DNA of 64,000 nt from Hemibagrus wyckioides (lineage: Eukaryota > Chordata > Actinopteri > Siluriformes > Bagridae), in the NCBI RefSeq assembly GCF_019097595.1, contig NC_080712.1:19740146-19804145 (forward strand). Reading direction: 5' to 3'. Below are positions 1-15,200 of this stretch, piece after piece. The stretch's first letter is position 1, and each line of letters opens with the position of its first letter. A model generated the notes under the pieces. It worked only from the letters and a program-made list of their open reading frames with translations, searched no databases and had not been told where the DNA came from. The translations under genes were made by a program, and so were the position numbers.

Positions 1-291
1 CCACATAGATGTACTTTTTTTTGGAAAGGATGATTGAGTTCTGCAGATGTTTGTCTTTATGTGCTGCACTAAGTCAGTTAATAAAATACTGTGCTACAGT
101 AAGAGCTGCCATTGAATATTTCCGAGAATGAGCTCAGCACTTTGCAAACAACTGCATTTATTCATGACTAATTTTGGCTGTGTTGATTAGCATTGTTTGA
201 ATTTTGTGGATTAGTGGTTCTGTATAATTAAGCATATTTACTTCACAGAGTTCTATTTTCAGTGATAAATGCTGTTTGTAATCTGAAACAG

Positions 292-3200
292 GAGCTGGGC
301 GAAGGCTGAGGGGACCGGAACAAGGAGCGGAGGATGATTCAGTGAGTGTCACTCAAATGATTATTATTCAGTTTTAGAATACTTTTGGAAACCTTCTAAA
401 AATGTGATATTTGAAAATTGGATCAACTACATAAGGACTCGTATGAGCCAAATAACAAAATCTTAATTCTGGGCTAATGGAGAGTGGATTTCCATGTAGA
501 GCTTTATGAACTTCTGTGGGTTTGGGTGAGATTTGGTTCCATATTTACTTCTATATTCACATGCAGACAAATGACATACATGAGGTTTCTTTGTTTTTTT
601 TTGTTTTTTTTAAAAAAAAATTGCTGATATTCCTAGGTATGTGAGGAGCCTGAGATTTTAGAGCAGGAAAGACCTCGTCCTCAAGGTTCATCCCCAGTAG
701 AAGAATTTCCGATTGAAAAACAGGTAAATATAATCCTTAATACAGCTTTAGTTCAGCTAAAATCAGTGAAATTATTAAACGCGTCTTAAATATGCATGTA
801 TTGTTTTGTCAGGCTGAGGAGGATATCTCCGATTCAGCATACAAGAGTGGAAACAACAAAAAAAGCAAAAAAGGCGGCTTTGGATCTCTGTTTGATAAGC
901 GCACATCTGACAAAATGAATGAAACAGAGGTCAAGCTTAATTAAATAATTTGTTTTTCATTACACATACACTTTTTACATATATTTAGTATCGTAAAAAT
1001 GTTTTGAACAGATATACTTGTATGTATGTACATTTGAAAAGTCCCATGTCTATTTAAATTTAAAGACAAATTAAAAACAAATGGTGTCTAACTGCATGCT
1101 GTTGCAAAATCTCCCACAAGTTTTAAATTGGGTTGGAATGTGTTGTCTGCCAAGGCCATAGCATATGATAGAAATAATTTTTTTAAGCATCAAGCCATTC
1201 AGTGAGCATTGATATCATGTTAATGGGAGCATTAATGGGACAGAGACTATTTCTTTTAAGACTTTTCCTTTCAAGACAGAAATTAATTAATCGGTTTTTA
1301 AAATCCAAATGTTTGTGAAATCTACTTTATTAATGATTACTGTTATGTAGTTTATAAAAGATTTTTTGTTAACTTTTCCATCTGTGATTTCAGGACATGC
1401 AGACTGGTGAATCTGAAATGATTGTGAAAACAGTGAAAGAAGCATGTGTTGAGGGCTTAGTCGTGACAGGTGGAGGGAAAGAGGGGATCTTCATCAAAGA
1501 AGTGAAAGTAGATTCACCTGCTTCCAAACATCTAAGTGTAAAAGAGGGTATATAAAAGATTGCAATCATAGTTAATCACCCCCTTTGTGATTTGTGTCTT
1601 AATTTTCTAACTTTTATTTGCATTTCACCAGGTGATCAAATACTAAGTGCTAAAGTATACTTCGATAATGTTTCATATGAAGATGCACTTAAAATTCTTG
1701 AGCATGCTCAACCATATAAAATGGAATTCTGTCTAAGACGCAAAGTGGAACCAACCATACCAGAAAATGCTGAAATTATACATTCAAAGGTAACTGTAAT
1801 TCAACGTTTCTTACATTAGATTACATACTTACATAGGTTTTGATGTCTAACATATCCCTTGTTTCCTTCCATAGGAAAAAGACCAGGGCTCACCAACAAT
1901 GAGAAGTCAGAGAAAGATGAAAAAACAGCAAGAACGCATCTCATGGCCAAAGTTCCCTTCCTTTGGCAAGGGACCCAGAGTGCAATTCAAGAGATCTCAC
2001 AGCACATCAGAAGCAGAGGAACACCGGAAATTAGAGATGAGCCCACCAACCAGTGACACTGAATCGCCACTAAAATCTCCCCTGAAATGTCCAGATGAAA
2101 AAGACAAGAAAAAAAAGCACAAAGTTCAACTAAAAATGAAGATGAAGGGCAACAGGAGCAAGTCAGTTGAGGAATCCCAGAGTAATGAGAAGGTGCTGGT
2201 TTGGGAAAATCAACAAGTGGATGATATATTAGAAGAAAAGATTCCGGAAGCACATGAGGAAAAAATACCAGAGATTCCACAGGTCATGGATGGAGCTGAA
2301 AATAAGGTTTCTCCGAAGACTGGAGATGCATTTCAGAGTTTGTCAGGAATGGAACATCATGAGGCTCATTTAATTAGTTTGGGCAACACATTGAAGACTA
2401 CAGATATTTCAGTTGCTCTTGCAGAGGAAGGAAAAATAGAGAGCTCAGAAATGAAAGTTAGAATTCATCAGAAGGAGAAACCTGATGTTGGAACAAAGAA
2501 CCAAGCAGAAACTATCAAAGCTTTGTACAAAATTTCAGATATATCTGCCTGTGACAATGTTGTATTATCACAGACAGGGGTAGAAATACCTCAACTTGAC
2601 AATGACATCAGCAGACAGGGAATGAGAAAAGATAGTTCAGAGAAAAAAATGGAATATGGAAATGCTGAACTTAGCATGCCAAATTTAGATATTGGTGTAG
2701 GAGTAACAAAAAAATCTCCAGGGATTGGCAATGAGAAGCAAAGGAAGGAGAAATCTGTGTTTGAAAATGAGAGTTATGGGATTCGAACCAGAGGTCCATT
2801 GGCAGACATGGCCACATCAAAGACTCACTTTGTGAGCACAGTAAATGGGCTTCAGTTCATGTCACCAGATTTTTCTGAGATAATGCAAGTGGGGAAAATG
2901 TCTGATGGACATGCTGTAGACAAAGATTTAATTTTAGTGAAAACTACCAAGTTACCAACAGAAACTAGCGATTTTATTCTAGCTGATGTAGATAAAAGAT
3001 CAGCATCAGAGTTTAAATTGCCAAAGGTAGATCATTCTGGAATTGTAACCCATGAACTAATCAAAATGACAGAGGTGGAAAAAATTAGGACGCACCTACC
3101 AAAACGAGAAGATATTGAAATTCCAGGGATGGAAAATAAAGAAAAAAAGACCAGTTTTCAGACACCAGAAATTAAGGTTCCAAAAATTGAGAAAATTATA

Positions 3201-6200
3201 GATATCACAAAGGAGAGAGAAATCCAGGCTCTACAAACAGACGAAGAATTCAATGTTGAGGATGTTAAAGTGGCTGTTTCCAAGTTCCCTGCTTTTAAAC
3301 TGCCTGAGGGGGACATAACAGGAGTTCTTGTTCAAAAAGAAATTGAACTGAAGTCAGATAGGTCTACATTGACCCCAAGGGGATCACCACATAAAATATC
3401 CATCACAAGTACAGACAGTGGCATTATTTTGCCTAAAACTAAAGTTGGTGAAGAAAAGTCACTAGATTCTGATGCTGTAGATAAGGACAGAGCAATAAAG
3501 ATGCCCAATGTTGAGCTACCTTATATTGATGAGCAGACATCAATAGCAGTGCTGAAAATAGACTACACACAGCCACAGATAACAGATTATGGGAGATTTG
3601 AAGCTCTAAACTTTAAACTCCCAAAGCGGGAAGATATTGAAATACCAGGGATGGAAGCAGTAAAGGAATCAAATTTCCAGTGCACAGCAGATCTTGACCA
3701 AGCTGAAAAGCCAAAAACTAAAAAACATGGTGACAGGAAAGGTCATGAAAAGAAATCAAAGAAAACAAAAATAACAATCGAAGGACCTGAAGGCACAAAA
3801 CTTGATACTCAGTCTCCAGATATTAGTACTGAATCACCAAAGAAGTATTCCTCTAAAATGGATGGTGGAGAACCAAAGATCTATGAGAAACCCAAATCCA
3901 AAACTCCTGACATAGGAGAATTTGAAAATATAGATGTTCAAGTACAGGAAACCAAGATTTTAGAAGATAACCTGGACTTGCCACAAAAAACAGACACAAA
4001 GTTTGCCAAAACAAAATTTAAAATTCCCTCAATCACCCTGCCAGAATTTGGGACTGAAGTTCCAACTGGAGAAATAGATATCACTGCTGTGGACGTGCAA
4101 GTGAAAGAAGCTGAAAAAAATTTACCAGAGGATAAAATAAAATTATCAACTGAGCCATTTTGTTCGGATATAGATGGCACTGATGTGAATAAAGATAGAC
4201 TGCCTGTCAGAGGTCAGGATACTGAAACTGAAGGGCAAGGAAAGAAGTTCAAATTACCAAAATTTGAGCTCAGTTTTCCTGAAGTAAAAGCACCAAGTAT
4301 TATTTGTACTTCAAAGAAAGATGATGACAGTTCTGTATCAGAGGAAAGTGGTAAAGTGCCAGTAGTGCACTCACCTAAAGCAGAACCACCAGCTGTAAAA
4401 CATGATGTGAGCACAGACCTACCAGACGCAGACTCTGAAATAACTGAAGTGAAAATTAAAAGGCCAGGGTTTTCATTTCCCAGATTTGGGATATCTAAAT
4501 CTGAACATGCACCCCCAGCCTCTTATGTTACCAATGTTGATATGTCTTTACCAGAGGGACATACAGAAATGGATGATGCAAACACAAAAATTGCAATATC
4601 AGTGAAAGATGGTAAACAAAAGGATGCAACAAAGTTTGGTTCTCCAACAAAGTTCAAAATTCCTTCAATCAAGTTTCCAAATTTTGGAATGAAAGTTACA
4701 AAGTCAGCAGTAGAGACTTCTGATGTGGCTGTTGATGTTAAAGGAGCTGACATGAGTCTGCCACATACAGAATTAAAATTATCTACTGAGCCATCTGATA
4801 TAAAAGAGCCTGATGTAGACAGACAGAAGGAATCTGTCAGTATGCAATTTACTAATATGGACATCCAAAGTGAGGCAAAAGGAAGTAAATTTAAATTGCC
4901 AAAATTTGGAATCAGCCTTCCTGAAGTAAAAGGACCAAAAATAGATATAGACAAGGCAGAAATTGACATTTCTATACCAGAGGGGAAAGTACAGGTGACT
5001 CGACCTGATAGTGAAGTGCAAGCTAGAACACCTGAAGTGAAAGTAGACATGTCAGTTGACAAAGTTAACATTCCAAAGACAGCAGCAGAGATTGATATTT
5101 CTGTTCCAAAGTCAAAAGTAGAAGTACATCCACCTGATGTTGAAATACAAGGTGTAAAAGGTCGAATAAATGCGGACCTGCCAAAAGTAGATTCTAAAGG
5201 TCTTGAAGTGAAAATGAAGACACCAGGGTTTTCTTTTCCTGGAATTGGAATTAGCAAACCAGACATTAAGTTTCCCAAAGGTGAAGTGAGTCTCCCAAAT
5301 GTTGATGTGTCTTTGCCTCAAGGAAGTATAGAAATCGAACGACCATCTACAGATGTTGCAGTATCAGTGGAAGATGCAGAACAAAAAGGCAAATCAAAGT
5401 TAGGTTCTCCGACAAAGTTTAAATTGCCATCAATCAGCTTGCCAAAGTTAGAAGCTAAAGTTCAAAAAGCATCAATAGAGGTCTCTGATGTGGATTTCGA
5501 TGTTAAAGGACCTGAAATAAATCTACCAGAAGGAGAGATGAAATTGTCAGCTGAGCCACTGTCAGTGGATATAAAATGGCCTGATCTAGATAAAGAATTG
5601 AAACCTCTCAGTGTGGAAATGAAAGGCCCGGATATCCAAATGAAGGAACAGGGAAGTAAATTCAAATTGCCAAAATTTGGAATCAGCCATCCTGAAATAA
5701 AGGGACCAACACTTGATGTGAGTTCAGACAAGGCAGAGTTTGACATTTCTATACCAAAGGCAAAGGTAGAAGTACATCCACCTGATGTTGAAGTGCAAGG
5801 TGTGACTGCTGGAATAAACATAGACCTACCAGAAGTAGATTCTAAAGAGACTGAAGTGAAAATGAAGACACCAGGCTTTTCCTTTCCTGGAATTGGATTT
5901 AGCAAACCAGACATTAAGGATGCTAAAGGAGAAGTGAGTCTCCCAAATGTTGATGTGTCTTTGCCTGAAGGAAGTATAGAAATCGAAAGACCATCTACAG
6001 ATGTTGCAGTATCAATGGAAGATGCAGAACAAAAAGGCAAATCAAAATTTGGTTCTCCAACAAAGTTTAAATTACCTTCAATCAACTTGCCAAAGTTTGG
6101 AATTAAAGGTCCCAAGGCATCAGTAGAAGTCTCTGGTGTGGATGTGGATGTTAAAGGACCTGAAATAAAACTACCAGAAGGAGAATTAAAATTGTCAGCT

Positions 6201-9200
6201 GAGCCACTGTCAGTGGATATAAAAGGGCCTGATGCAGGCAAAGACTTGAAACCTCTCAGCGTGGAAATGAAAGGCCCGGATATCCAAATGAAGGAACAGG
6301 GGGGTAAAATCCAATTTCCAAAATTTGGAATTAGCCTTCCTGAAATAAAGGGACCAACATTTGGTGTACGTTCAGACAAGGCAGAGATTGACATTTCTAT
6401 ACCAAATGCAAAAGTAGAAGCACATCCACCTGATGTTGAAGTGCAAGGTGTAACTTCTGAAATAAAAGTAGACCTGCCAGAAATAGATTCTAAAGATACT
6501 GAAGTGAAAATGAAGTCACCAGGGTTTTCTTTTCCTGGAATTGGAATTAGCAAACCAGAATTTAAGGTTCCCAAAGGTGAAGTGAGTCTCCCAAATGTTG
6601 ATGTGTCTTTGCCTCAAGGAAGTATAGAAATTGAAAGACCATCTACAGATGTTGCAGTATCAATGGAAGATGCAGAACAAAAAGGCAAATCAAAATTTGG
6701 TTCTCCAACAAAGTTTAAATTGCCTTCAATCAACTTGCCAAAGTTTGGAATTAAAGGTCCCAAGGCATCAGTAGAAGTCTCTGGTGTGGATGTGGATGTT
6801 AAAGGACCTGAAATAAAACTACCAGAAGGAGAATTAAAATTGTCAGCTGAGCCACTGTCAGTGGATATAAAAGGGCCTGATGCAGGCAAAGACTTGAAAC
6901 CTCTCAGCGTGGAAATGAAAGGCCCGGATATCCAAATGAAGGAACAGGGGGGTAAAATCCAATTTCCAAAATTTGGAATTAGCCTTCCTGAAATAAAGGG
7001 ACCAAAACTTGATGTAAGTTCAGACAAGGCAGAGATTGACATTTCTGTACCAAAGGCAAAAGTAGAAGTACATCCACCTGATGTTGAAGTGCAAGGTGTG
7101 ACTGCTGGAATAAACATAGACCTGCCAGAAATAGATTCTAAAGATACTGAAGTGAAAATGAAGACACCAGGGTTTTCCTTTCCTGGAATTGGAATTAGCA
7201 AACCAGAATTTAAGGTTCCTAAAGGTGAAGTAAGTCTCCCAAATGTTGATGTGTCTTTGCCTGAAGGAAGTATAGAAATCGAAAGACCATCTACAGATGT
7301 TGCAGTATCAGTGGAAGATGCAGAACAAAAAGGCAAATCAAAATTTGGTTCTCCAACAAAGTTTAAATTGCCTTCAATCAACTTGCCAAAGTTTGGAATT
7401 AAAGGTCCCAAGGCATCAGTAGAAGTCTCTGGTGTGGATGTGGATGTTAAAGGACCTGAAATAAATCTACCAGAAGGAGAGATAAAATTGTCAGCTGAGC
7501 CACTGTCAGTAGATATAAAAGGGCCTGATGCAGACAAAGAATTGAAACCTCTCAGTGTGGAATTGAAAGATCATGATATCCAAATGAAGGAACAGGGAGG
7601 TAAATTCAAATTGCCAAAATTTGGAATCAGCCTTCCAGAAATAAAGGGACCAAAACTTGATGTAAGTTCAGACAAGGCAGAGATTGACATTTCTGTACCA
7701 AAGGCAAAAGTAGAAGTACATCCACCTGAAGTTGAAGTGCAAGGTGTGACTGCTGGAATAAACATAGACCTGCCAGAAATAGATTCTAAAGATACTGAAG
7801 TGAAAATGAAGACACCAGGGTTTTCCTTTCCTGGAATTGGAATTAGCAAACCAGAATTTAAGGTTCCTAAAGGTGAAGTGAGTCTCCCAAATGTTGATGT
7901 GTCTTTGCCTGAAGGAAGTATAGAAATCGAAAGACCATCAACAGATGTTGCAGTATCAGTGGAAGATGCAGAACAAAAAGGCAAATCAAAATTTGGTTCT
8001 CCAACAAAGTTTAAATTGCCTTCAATCAACTTGCCAAAGTTTGGAATTAAAGGTCCCAAGGCATCAGTAGAAGTCTCTGGTGTGGATGTGGATGTTAAAG
8101 GACCTGAAATAAATCTACCAGAAGGAGAGATAAAATTGTCAGCTGAGCCACTGTCAGTAGATATAAAAGGGCCTGATGCAGACAAAGAATTGAAACCTCT
8201 CAGTGTGGAATTGAAAGATCAGGATATCCAAATGAAGGAACAGGGAGGTAAATTCAAATTGCCAAAATTTGGAATTAGCCTTCCTGAAATAAAGGGACCA
8301 AAACTTGATGTAAGTTCAGACAAGGCAGAGATTGACATTTCTGTACCAATGGCAAAAGTAGAAGTACATCCACCTGATGTTGAAGTGCAAGGTGTGTCTG
8401 CTGGAATAAACATAGACCTGCCAGAAATGGATTCTAAAGATACTGAAGTGAAAATGAAAACACCAGGGTTTTCCTTTCCTGGAATTGGAATTAGCAAACC
8501 AGAATTTAAGGTTCCTAAAGGTGAAGTGAGTCTCCCAAATGTTGATGTGTCTTTGCCTGAAGGAAGTATAGAAATCGAAAGACCATCTACAGATGTTGCA
8601 GTGTCAGTGGAAGATGCAGAACAAAAAGGCAAATCAAAATTTGGTTCTCCGACAAAGTTTAAATTACCTTCAATCAACTTGCCAAAGTTTGGAATTAAAG
8701 GTCCCAAGGCATCAGTAGAAGTCTCTGGTGTGGATGTGGATGTTAAAGGACCTGAAATAAATCTACCAGAAGGAGAGATAAAATTGTCAGCTGAGCCACT
8801 GTCAGTAGATATAAAAGGGCCTGATGCAGACAAAGAATTGAAACCTCTCAGTGTGGAATTGAAAGATCATGATATCCAAATGAAGGAACAGGGAGGTAAA
8901 TTCAAATTGCCAAAATTTGGATTCAGCCTTCCAGAAATAAAGGGACCAAAACTTGATGTAAGTTCAGACAAGGCAGAGATTGACATTTCTGTACCAAAGG
9001 CAAAAGTAGAAGTACATCCACCTGATGTTGAAGTGCAAGGTGTGACTGCTGGAATAAACATAGACCTGCCAGAAATAGATTCTAAAGATACTGAAGTGAA
9101 AATGAAAACACCAGGGTTTTCCTTTCCTGGAATTGGAATTAGCAAACCAGAATTTAAGGTTCCTAAAGGTGAAGTGAGTCTCCCAAATGTTGATGTGTCT

Positions 9201-12200
9201 TTGCCTGAAGGAAGTATAGAAATCGAAAGACCATCTACAGATGTTGCAGTATCAGTGGAAGATGCAGAACAAAAAGGCAAATCAAAATTTGGTTCTCCAA
9301 CAAAGTTTAAATTGCCTTCAATCAACTTGCCAAAGTTTGGAATTAAAGGTCCCAAGGCATCAGTAGAAGTCTCTGGTGTGGATGTGGATGTTAAAGGACC
9401 TGAAATAAATCTACCAGAAGGAGAGATAAAATTGTCAGGTGAGCCACTGTCAGTAGATATAAAAGGGCCTGATGCAGACAAAGAATTGAAACCTCTCAGC
9501 GTGGAATTGAAAGATCAGGATATCCAAATGAAGGAACAGGGAGGTAAATTCAAATTGCCAAAATTTGGAATCAGCCTTCCTGAAATAAAGGGACCAAAAC
9601 TTGATGTAAGTTCAGACAAGGCAGAGATTGACATTTCTGTACCAAAGGCAAAAGTAGAAGTACATCCACCTGATGTTGAAGTGCAAGGTGTGACTGCTGG
9701 AATAAACATAGACCTGCCAGAAATGGATTCTAAAGATACTGAAGTGAAAATGAAATCACCAGGGTTTTCCTTTCCTGGAATTGGAATTAGCAAACCAGAA
9801 TTTAAGGTTCCTAAAGGTGAAGTGAGTCTCCCAAATGTTGATGTGTCTTTGCCTGAAGGAAGTATAGAAATCGAAAGACCATCCACAGATGTTGCAGTAT
9901 CAATGGAAGATGCAGAACAAAAAGGCAAATCAAAATTTGGTTCTCCAACAAAGTTTAAATTGCCTTCAATCAACTTGCCAAAGTTTGGAATTAAAGGTCC
10001 CAAGGCATCAGTAGAAGTCTCTGGTGTGGATGTGGATGTTAAAGGACCTGAAATAAATCTACCAGAAGGAGAGATAAAATTGTCAGCTGAGCCACTGTCA
10101 GTAGATATAAAAGGGCCTGATGCAGACAAAGAATTGAAACCTCTCAGCGTGGAATTGAAAGATCAGGATATCCAAATGAAGGAACAGGGAGGTAAATTCA
10201 AATTGCCAAAATTTGGAATCAGCCTTCCTGAAATAAAGGGACCAAAACTTGATGTAAGTTCAGACAAGGCAGAGATTGACATTTCTGTACCAAAGGCAAA
10301 AGTAGAAGTACATCCACCTGATGTTGAAGTGCAAGGTGTGACTGCTGGAATAAACATAGACCTGCCAGAAATGGATTCTAAAGATACTGAAGTGAAAATG
10401 AAATCACCAGGGTTTTCCTTTCCTGGAATTGGAATTAGCAAACCAGAATTTAAGGTTCCTAAAGGTGAAGTGAGTCTCCCAAATGTTGATGTGTCTTTGC
10501 CTGAAGGAAGTATAGAAATCGAAAGACCATCCACAGATGTTGCAGTATCAATGGAAGATGCAGAACAAAAAGGCAAATCAAAATTTGGTTCTCCAACAAA
10601 GTTTAAATTACCTTCAATCAACTTGCCAAAGTTTGGAATTAAAGGTCCCAAGGCATCAGTAGAAGTCTCTGGTGTGGATGTGGATGTTAAAGGACCTGAA
10701 ATAAATCTACCAGAAGGAGAGATAAAATTGTCAGCTGAGCCACTGTCAGTAGATATAAAAGGGCCTGATGCAGACAAAGAATTGAAACCTCTCAGTGTGG
10801 AATTGAAAGATCAGGATATCCAAATGAAGGAACAGGGAGGTAAATTCAAATTGCCAAAATTTGGAATTAGCCTTCCTGAAATAAAGGGACCAAAACTTGA
10901 TGTAAGTTCAGACAAGGCAGAGATTGACATTTCTGTACCAAAGGCAAAAGTAGAAGTACATCCACCTGATGTTGAAGTGCAAGGTGTGACTGCTGGAATA
11001 AACATAGACCTGCCAGAAATAGATTCTAAAGATACTGAAGTGAAAATGAAGACACCAGGGTTTTCCTTTCCTGGAATTGGAATTAGCAAACCAGAATTTA
11101 AGGTTCCTAAAGGTGAAGTAAGTCTCCCAAATGTTGATGTGTCTTTGCCTGAAGGAAGTATAGAAATCGAAAGACCATCTACAGATGTTGCAGTATCAGT
11201 GGAAGATGCAGAACAAAAAGGCAAATCAAAATTTGGTTCTCCAACAAAGTTTAAATTACCTTCAATCAACTTGCCAAAGTTTGGAATTAAAGGTCCCAAG
11301 GCATCAGTAGAAGTCTCTGGTGTGGATGTGGATGTTAAAGGACCTGAAATAAATCTACCGGAAGGAGAGATAAAATTGTCAGCTGAGCCACTGTCAGTAG
11401 ATATAAAAGGGCCTGATGCAGACAAAGAATTGAAACCTCTCAGTGTGGAATTGAAAGATCAGGATATCCAAATGAAGGAACAGGGAGGTAAATTCAAATT
11501 GCCAAAATTTGGAATTAGCCTTCCTGAAATAAAGGGACCAAAACTTGATGTAAGTTCAGACAAGGCAGAGATTGACATTTCTGTACCAAAGGCAAAAGTA
11601 GAAGTACATCCACCTGATGTTGAAGTGCAAGGTGTGACTGCTGGAATAAACATAGACCTGCCAGAAATAGATTCTAAAGATACTGAAGTGAAAATGAAGA
11701 CACCAGGGTTTTCCTTTCCTGGAATTGGAATTAGCAAACCAGAATTTAAGGTTCCTAAAGGTGAAGTAAGTCTCCCAAATGTTGATGTGTCTTTGCCTGA
11801 AGGAAGTATAGAAATCGAAAGACCATCTACAGATGTTGCAGTATCAGTGGAAGATGCAGAACAAAAAGGCAAATCAAAATTTGGTTCTCCAACAAAGTTT
11901 AAATTACCTTCAATCAACTTGCCAAAGTTTGGAATTAAAGGTCCCAAGGCATCAGTAGAAGTCTCTGGTGTGGATGTGGATGTTAAACGACCTGAAATAA
12001 ATCTACCAGAAGGAGAGATAAAATTGTCAGCTGAGCCACTGTCAGTAGATATAAAAGGGCCTGATGCAGACAAAGAATTGAAACCTCTCAGTGTGGAATT
12101 GAAAGATCATGATATCCAAATGAAGGAACAGGGAGGTAAATTCAAATTGCCAAAATTTGGAATCAGCCTTCCTGAAATAAAGGGACCAAAACTTGATGTA

Positions 12201-15200
12201 AGTTCAGACAAGGCAGAGATTGACATTTCTGTACCAAAGGCAAAAGTAGAAGTACATCCACCTGATGTTGAAGTGCAAGGTGTGACTGCTGGAATAAACA
12301 TAGACCTGCCAGAAATAGATTCTAAAGATACTGAAGTGAAAATGAAGACACCAGGGTTTTCCTTTCCTGGAATTGGAATTAGCAAACCAGAATTTAAGGT
12401 TCCTAAAGGTGAAGTGAGTCTCCCAAATGTTGATGTGTCTTTGCCTGAAGGAAGTATAGAAATCGAAAGACCATCTACAGATGTTGCAGTATCAGTGGAA
12501 GATGCAGAACAAAAAGGCAAATCAAAATTTGGTTCTCCAACAAAGTTTAAATTGCCTTCAATCAACTTGCCAAAGTTTGGAATTAAAGGTCCCAAGGCAT
12601 CAGTAGAAGTCTCTGGTGTGGATGTGGATGTTAAAGGACCTGAAATAAATCTACCAGAAGGAGAGATAAAATTGTCAGCTGAGCCACTGTCAGTAGATAT
12701 AAAAGGGCCTGATGCAGACAAAGGATTGAAACCTCTCAGTGTTGAATTCAAAGATCAGGATATCCAAATGAAGGAACAGGGAGGTAAATTCAAATTGCCA
12801 AAATTTGGAATCAGCCTTCCTGAAATAAAGGGACCAAAACTTGATGTAAGTTCAGACAAGGCAGAGATTGACATTTCTGTACCAAAGGCAAAAGTAGAAG
12901 TACATCCACCTGATGTTGAAGTGCAAGGTGTAACTGCTGAAATAAAAGTAGACCTGCCAGAAATAGATTCTAAAGATACTGAAGTGAAAATGAAATCACC
13001 AGGGTTTTCTTTTCCTGGAATTGGATTTAGCAAACCAGAATTTAAGGTTCCCAAAGGTGAAGTGAGTCTCCCAAATGTTGATGTGTCTTTGCCTGAAGGA
13101 AGTACAGAAATCGAAAGACCATCCACAGATGTTGCAGTATCAGTGGAAGATGCAGAACAAAAAGGCAAATCAAAATTTGGTTCTCCAACAAAGTTTAAAT
13201 TACCTTCAATCAACTTGCCAAAGTTCGGAATTAAAGGTCCAAAAGCATCAGTGGAGATCTCTGGTGTGGATGTGGATGTTAAACGACCTGAAATAAATCT
13301 ACCAGAAGGAGAGATAAAATTGTCAGCTGAGCCACTGTCAGTAGATATAAAAGGGCCTGATGCAGACAAAGAATTGAAACCTCTCAGTGTGGAAATCAAA
13401 GATCAGGATATCCAAATGAAGGAACAGGGGGGTAAATTCAAATTGCCAAAATTTGGAATCAGCCTTCCTGAAATAAAGGGACCAACACTTGATGTAAGTT
13501 CAGACAAGGCAGAGATTGACATTTCTGTACCAAAGGCAAAAGTAGAAGTACATCCACCTGATGTTGAAGTGCAAGGTGTAACAGCTGAAATGAAAGTAGA
13601 CCTGCCAGAAATAGATTCTAAAGATACTGAAGTGAAAATGAAAACACCAGGCTTTTCATTCCCTGGAATTGGAATTAGCAAACCAGAAGTTAAGGTTCCC
13701 AAAGGTGAAGTGAGTCTCCCAAATGTTGATGTGTCTTTGCCTGAAGGAAGTATAGAAATTGAAAGACCATCTACTGATGTTACAGTATCAGTGGAAGATG
13801 CAAAACAAAAAGGAAAATCAAAGTTTGGTTCTCCAACAAAGTTTAAATTGCCATCAATCAACTTCCCAAAGTTTGGAACTAAAGGTCCAAAAGCATCAGT
13901 AGAGGTCTCTGATGTAGAACCTGACATAAGTTTACCAGATGCAGAGATAAATTTGTCAACAGAGCCACTCTCAGTAAACATAAAAGGACCTGATCTAGAC
14001 AAAGAAAAATCTGTCAGTGTGGAAATGAAAGATCAAGATATAAAAACAAAGGAACAAGGCAGTACATTGAAATTTCCAAAATTTGGAATCAGCCTTTCTG
14101 AAGTAAAAGGACCAAAATTTGATGTAACTTCAGACAAGGCAGAGATTGACATTTCTTTACCAAAGGCACAATTAGAAGTTCATCCACCTGATGTTGAAGT
14201 GCAAGGTGTAACAGTGAAAGCAGACCTACCAGAAGTAGATTCTAAAGATATTGATGTGAAATTTACTAAATTAGACTGTAAGGCAAACAATGATGTAGCC
14301 ATAGCAGAATTGTATTCCCAAGAGGGAAAATGTGGCGATGAAGATAGAGTTGTTGACAATAATGCCCTTGACGTTGTCTTAGAAGCAACACAAAAGTATA
14401 AACAAGAAGTGAAGATGTCAAAATTTATATTGCCATCACATGGTGATGTTTTCAGTGGCTTTGAAGTTGAATTTAATATGCCTAATTTTGATGAAATTGA
14501 AGAAACAATGAAAAAATATTCAGATCCTTTGAAACATGAACATAACATTGCAGTCAGAGGTCAGTTATCAACAGAGTATATATCAAAACATGAAGATGGC
14601 AGAGCTCATGAAAAATTGAAGACAGACCAAAAACAAACACAACCTGAAAGCAGTGACTGGTTTAGATTTCCCAAGTTTCCCTCTACAACCAAAACAGCCA
14701 AAGGCAATGAGAAAGTAACCTTCCAATTTTACAAAAAAACTGAACATAGTACACAAGGTGACATAAATGAAAATGAGTCCAAGAAAAGTTTTACAAGAGA
14801 CACAAGGGATATTGATGATGACAGTGTCAGTCCTACTTTGTCACTGAGTTCATCTGATGCTTTTGCTGATGTAAGTTCTGCGCTTACATCTGAACAGATG
14901 GGCCTGTCGCTGGCCAGCCCTACTAAGGTCAAAGTAAAATACTGTGAGCCCTCCGCTAATGCTGAAGTAAGTGACGTACATGGTGATATTATTACTTCCA
15001 CAGCCAGGACTGAAATAATATCTATGGAGCCTCATCAGCCAGAAAAAGTAAACATTCCATTCTCTTCTGAAACATCCTCTTCTTCAGTGGATACTCTGAA
15101 ACAAATGTCAGGACATATAGTTGTGTCAAATGTACAAAATGTGTCTAAAACAGAACATGCTGCGATTCTCACTAAAGTGCATACACAAACTTTGCCTCCA

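Noticed and set aside
1592..1819. Independent small gene starting at 1592
   Set aside because: The frame is the PDZ exon 1632-1789 of the AHNAK2-like gene read into its flanking introns.
4523..14002. Series of long open frames (up to 370 codons) on the minus strand, repeated every 648 bp
   Set aside because: They are mirror images of the AHNAK2-like repeat on the plus strand. The codon usage of the repeat leaves one antisense frame open. They have no splice signals or recognisable domains.
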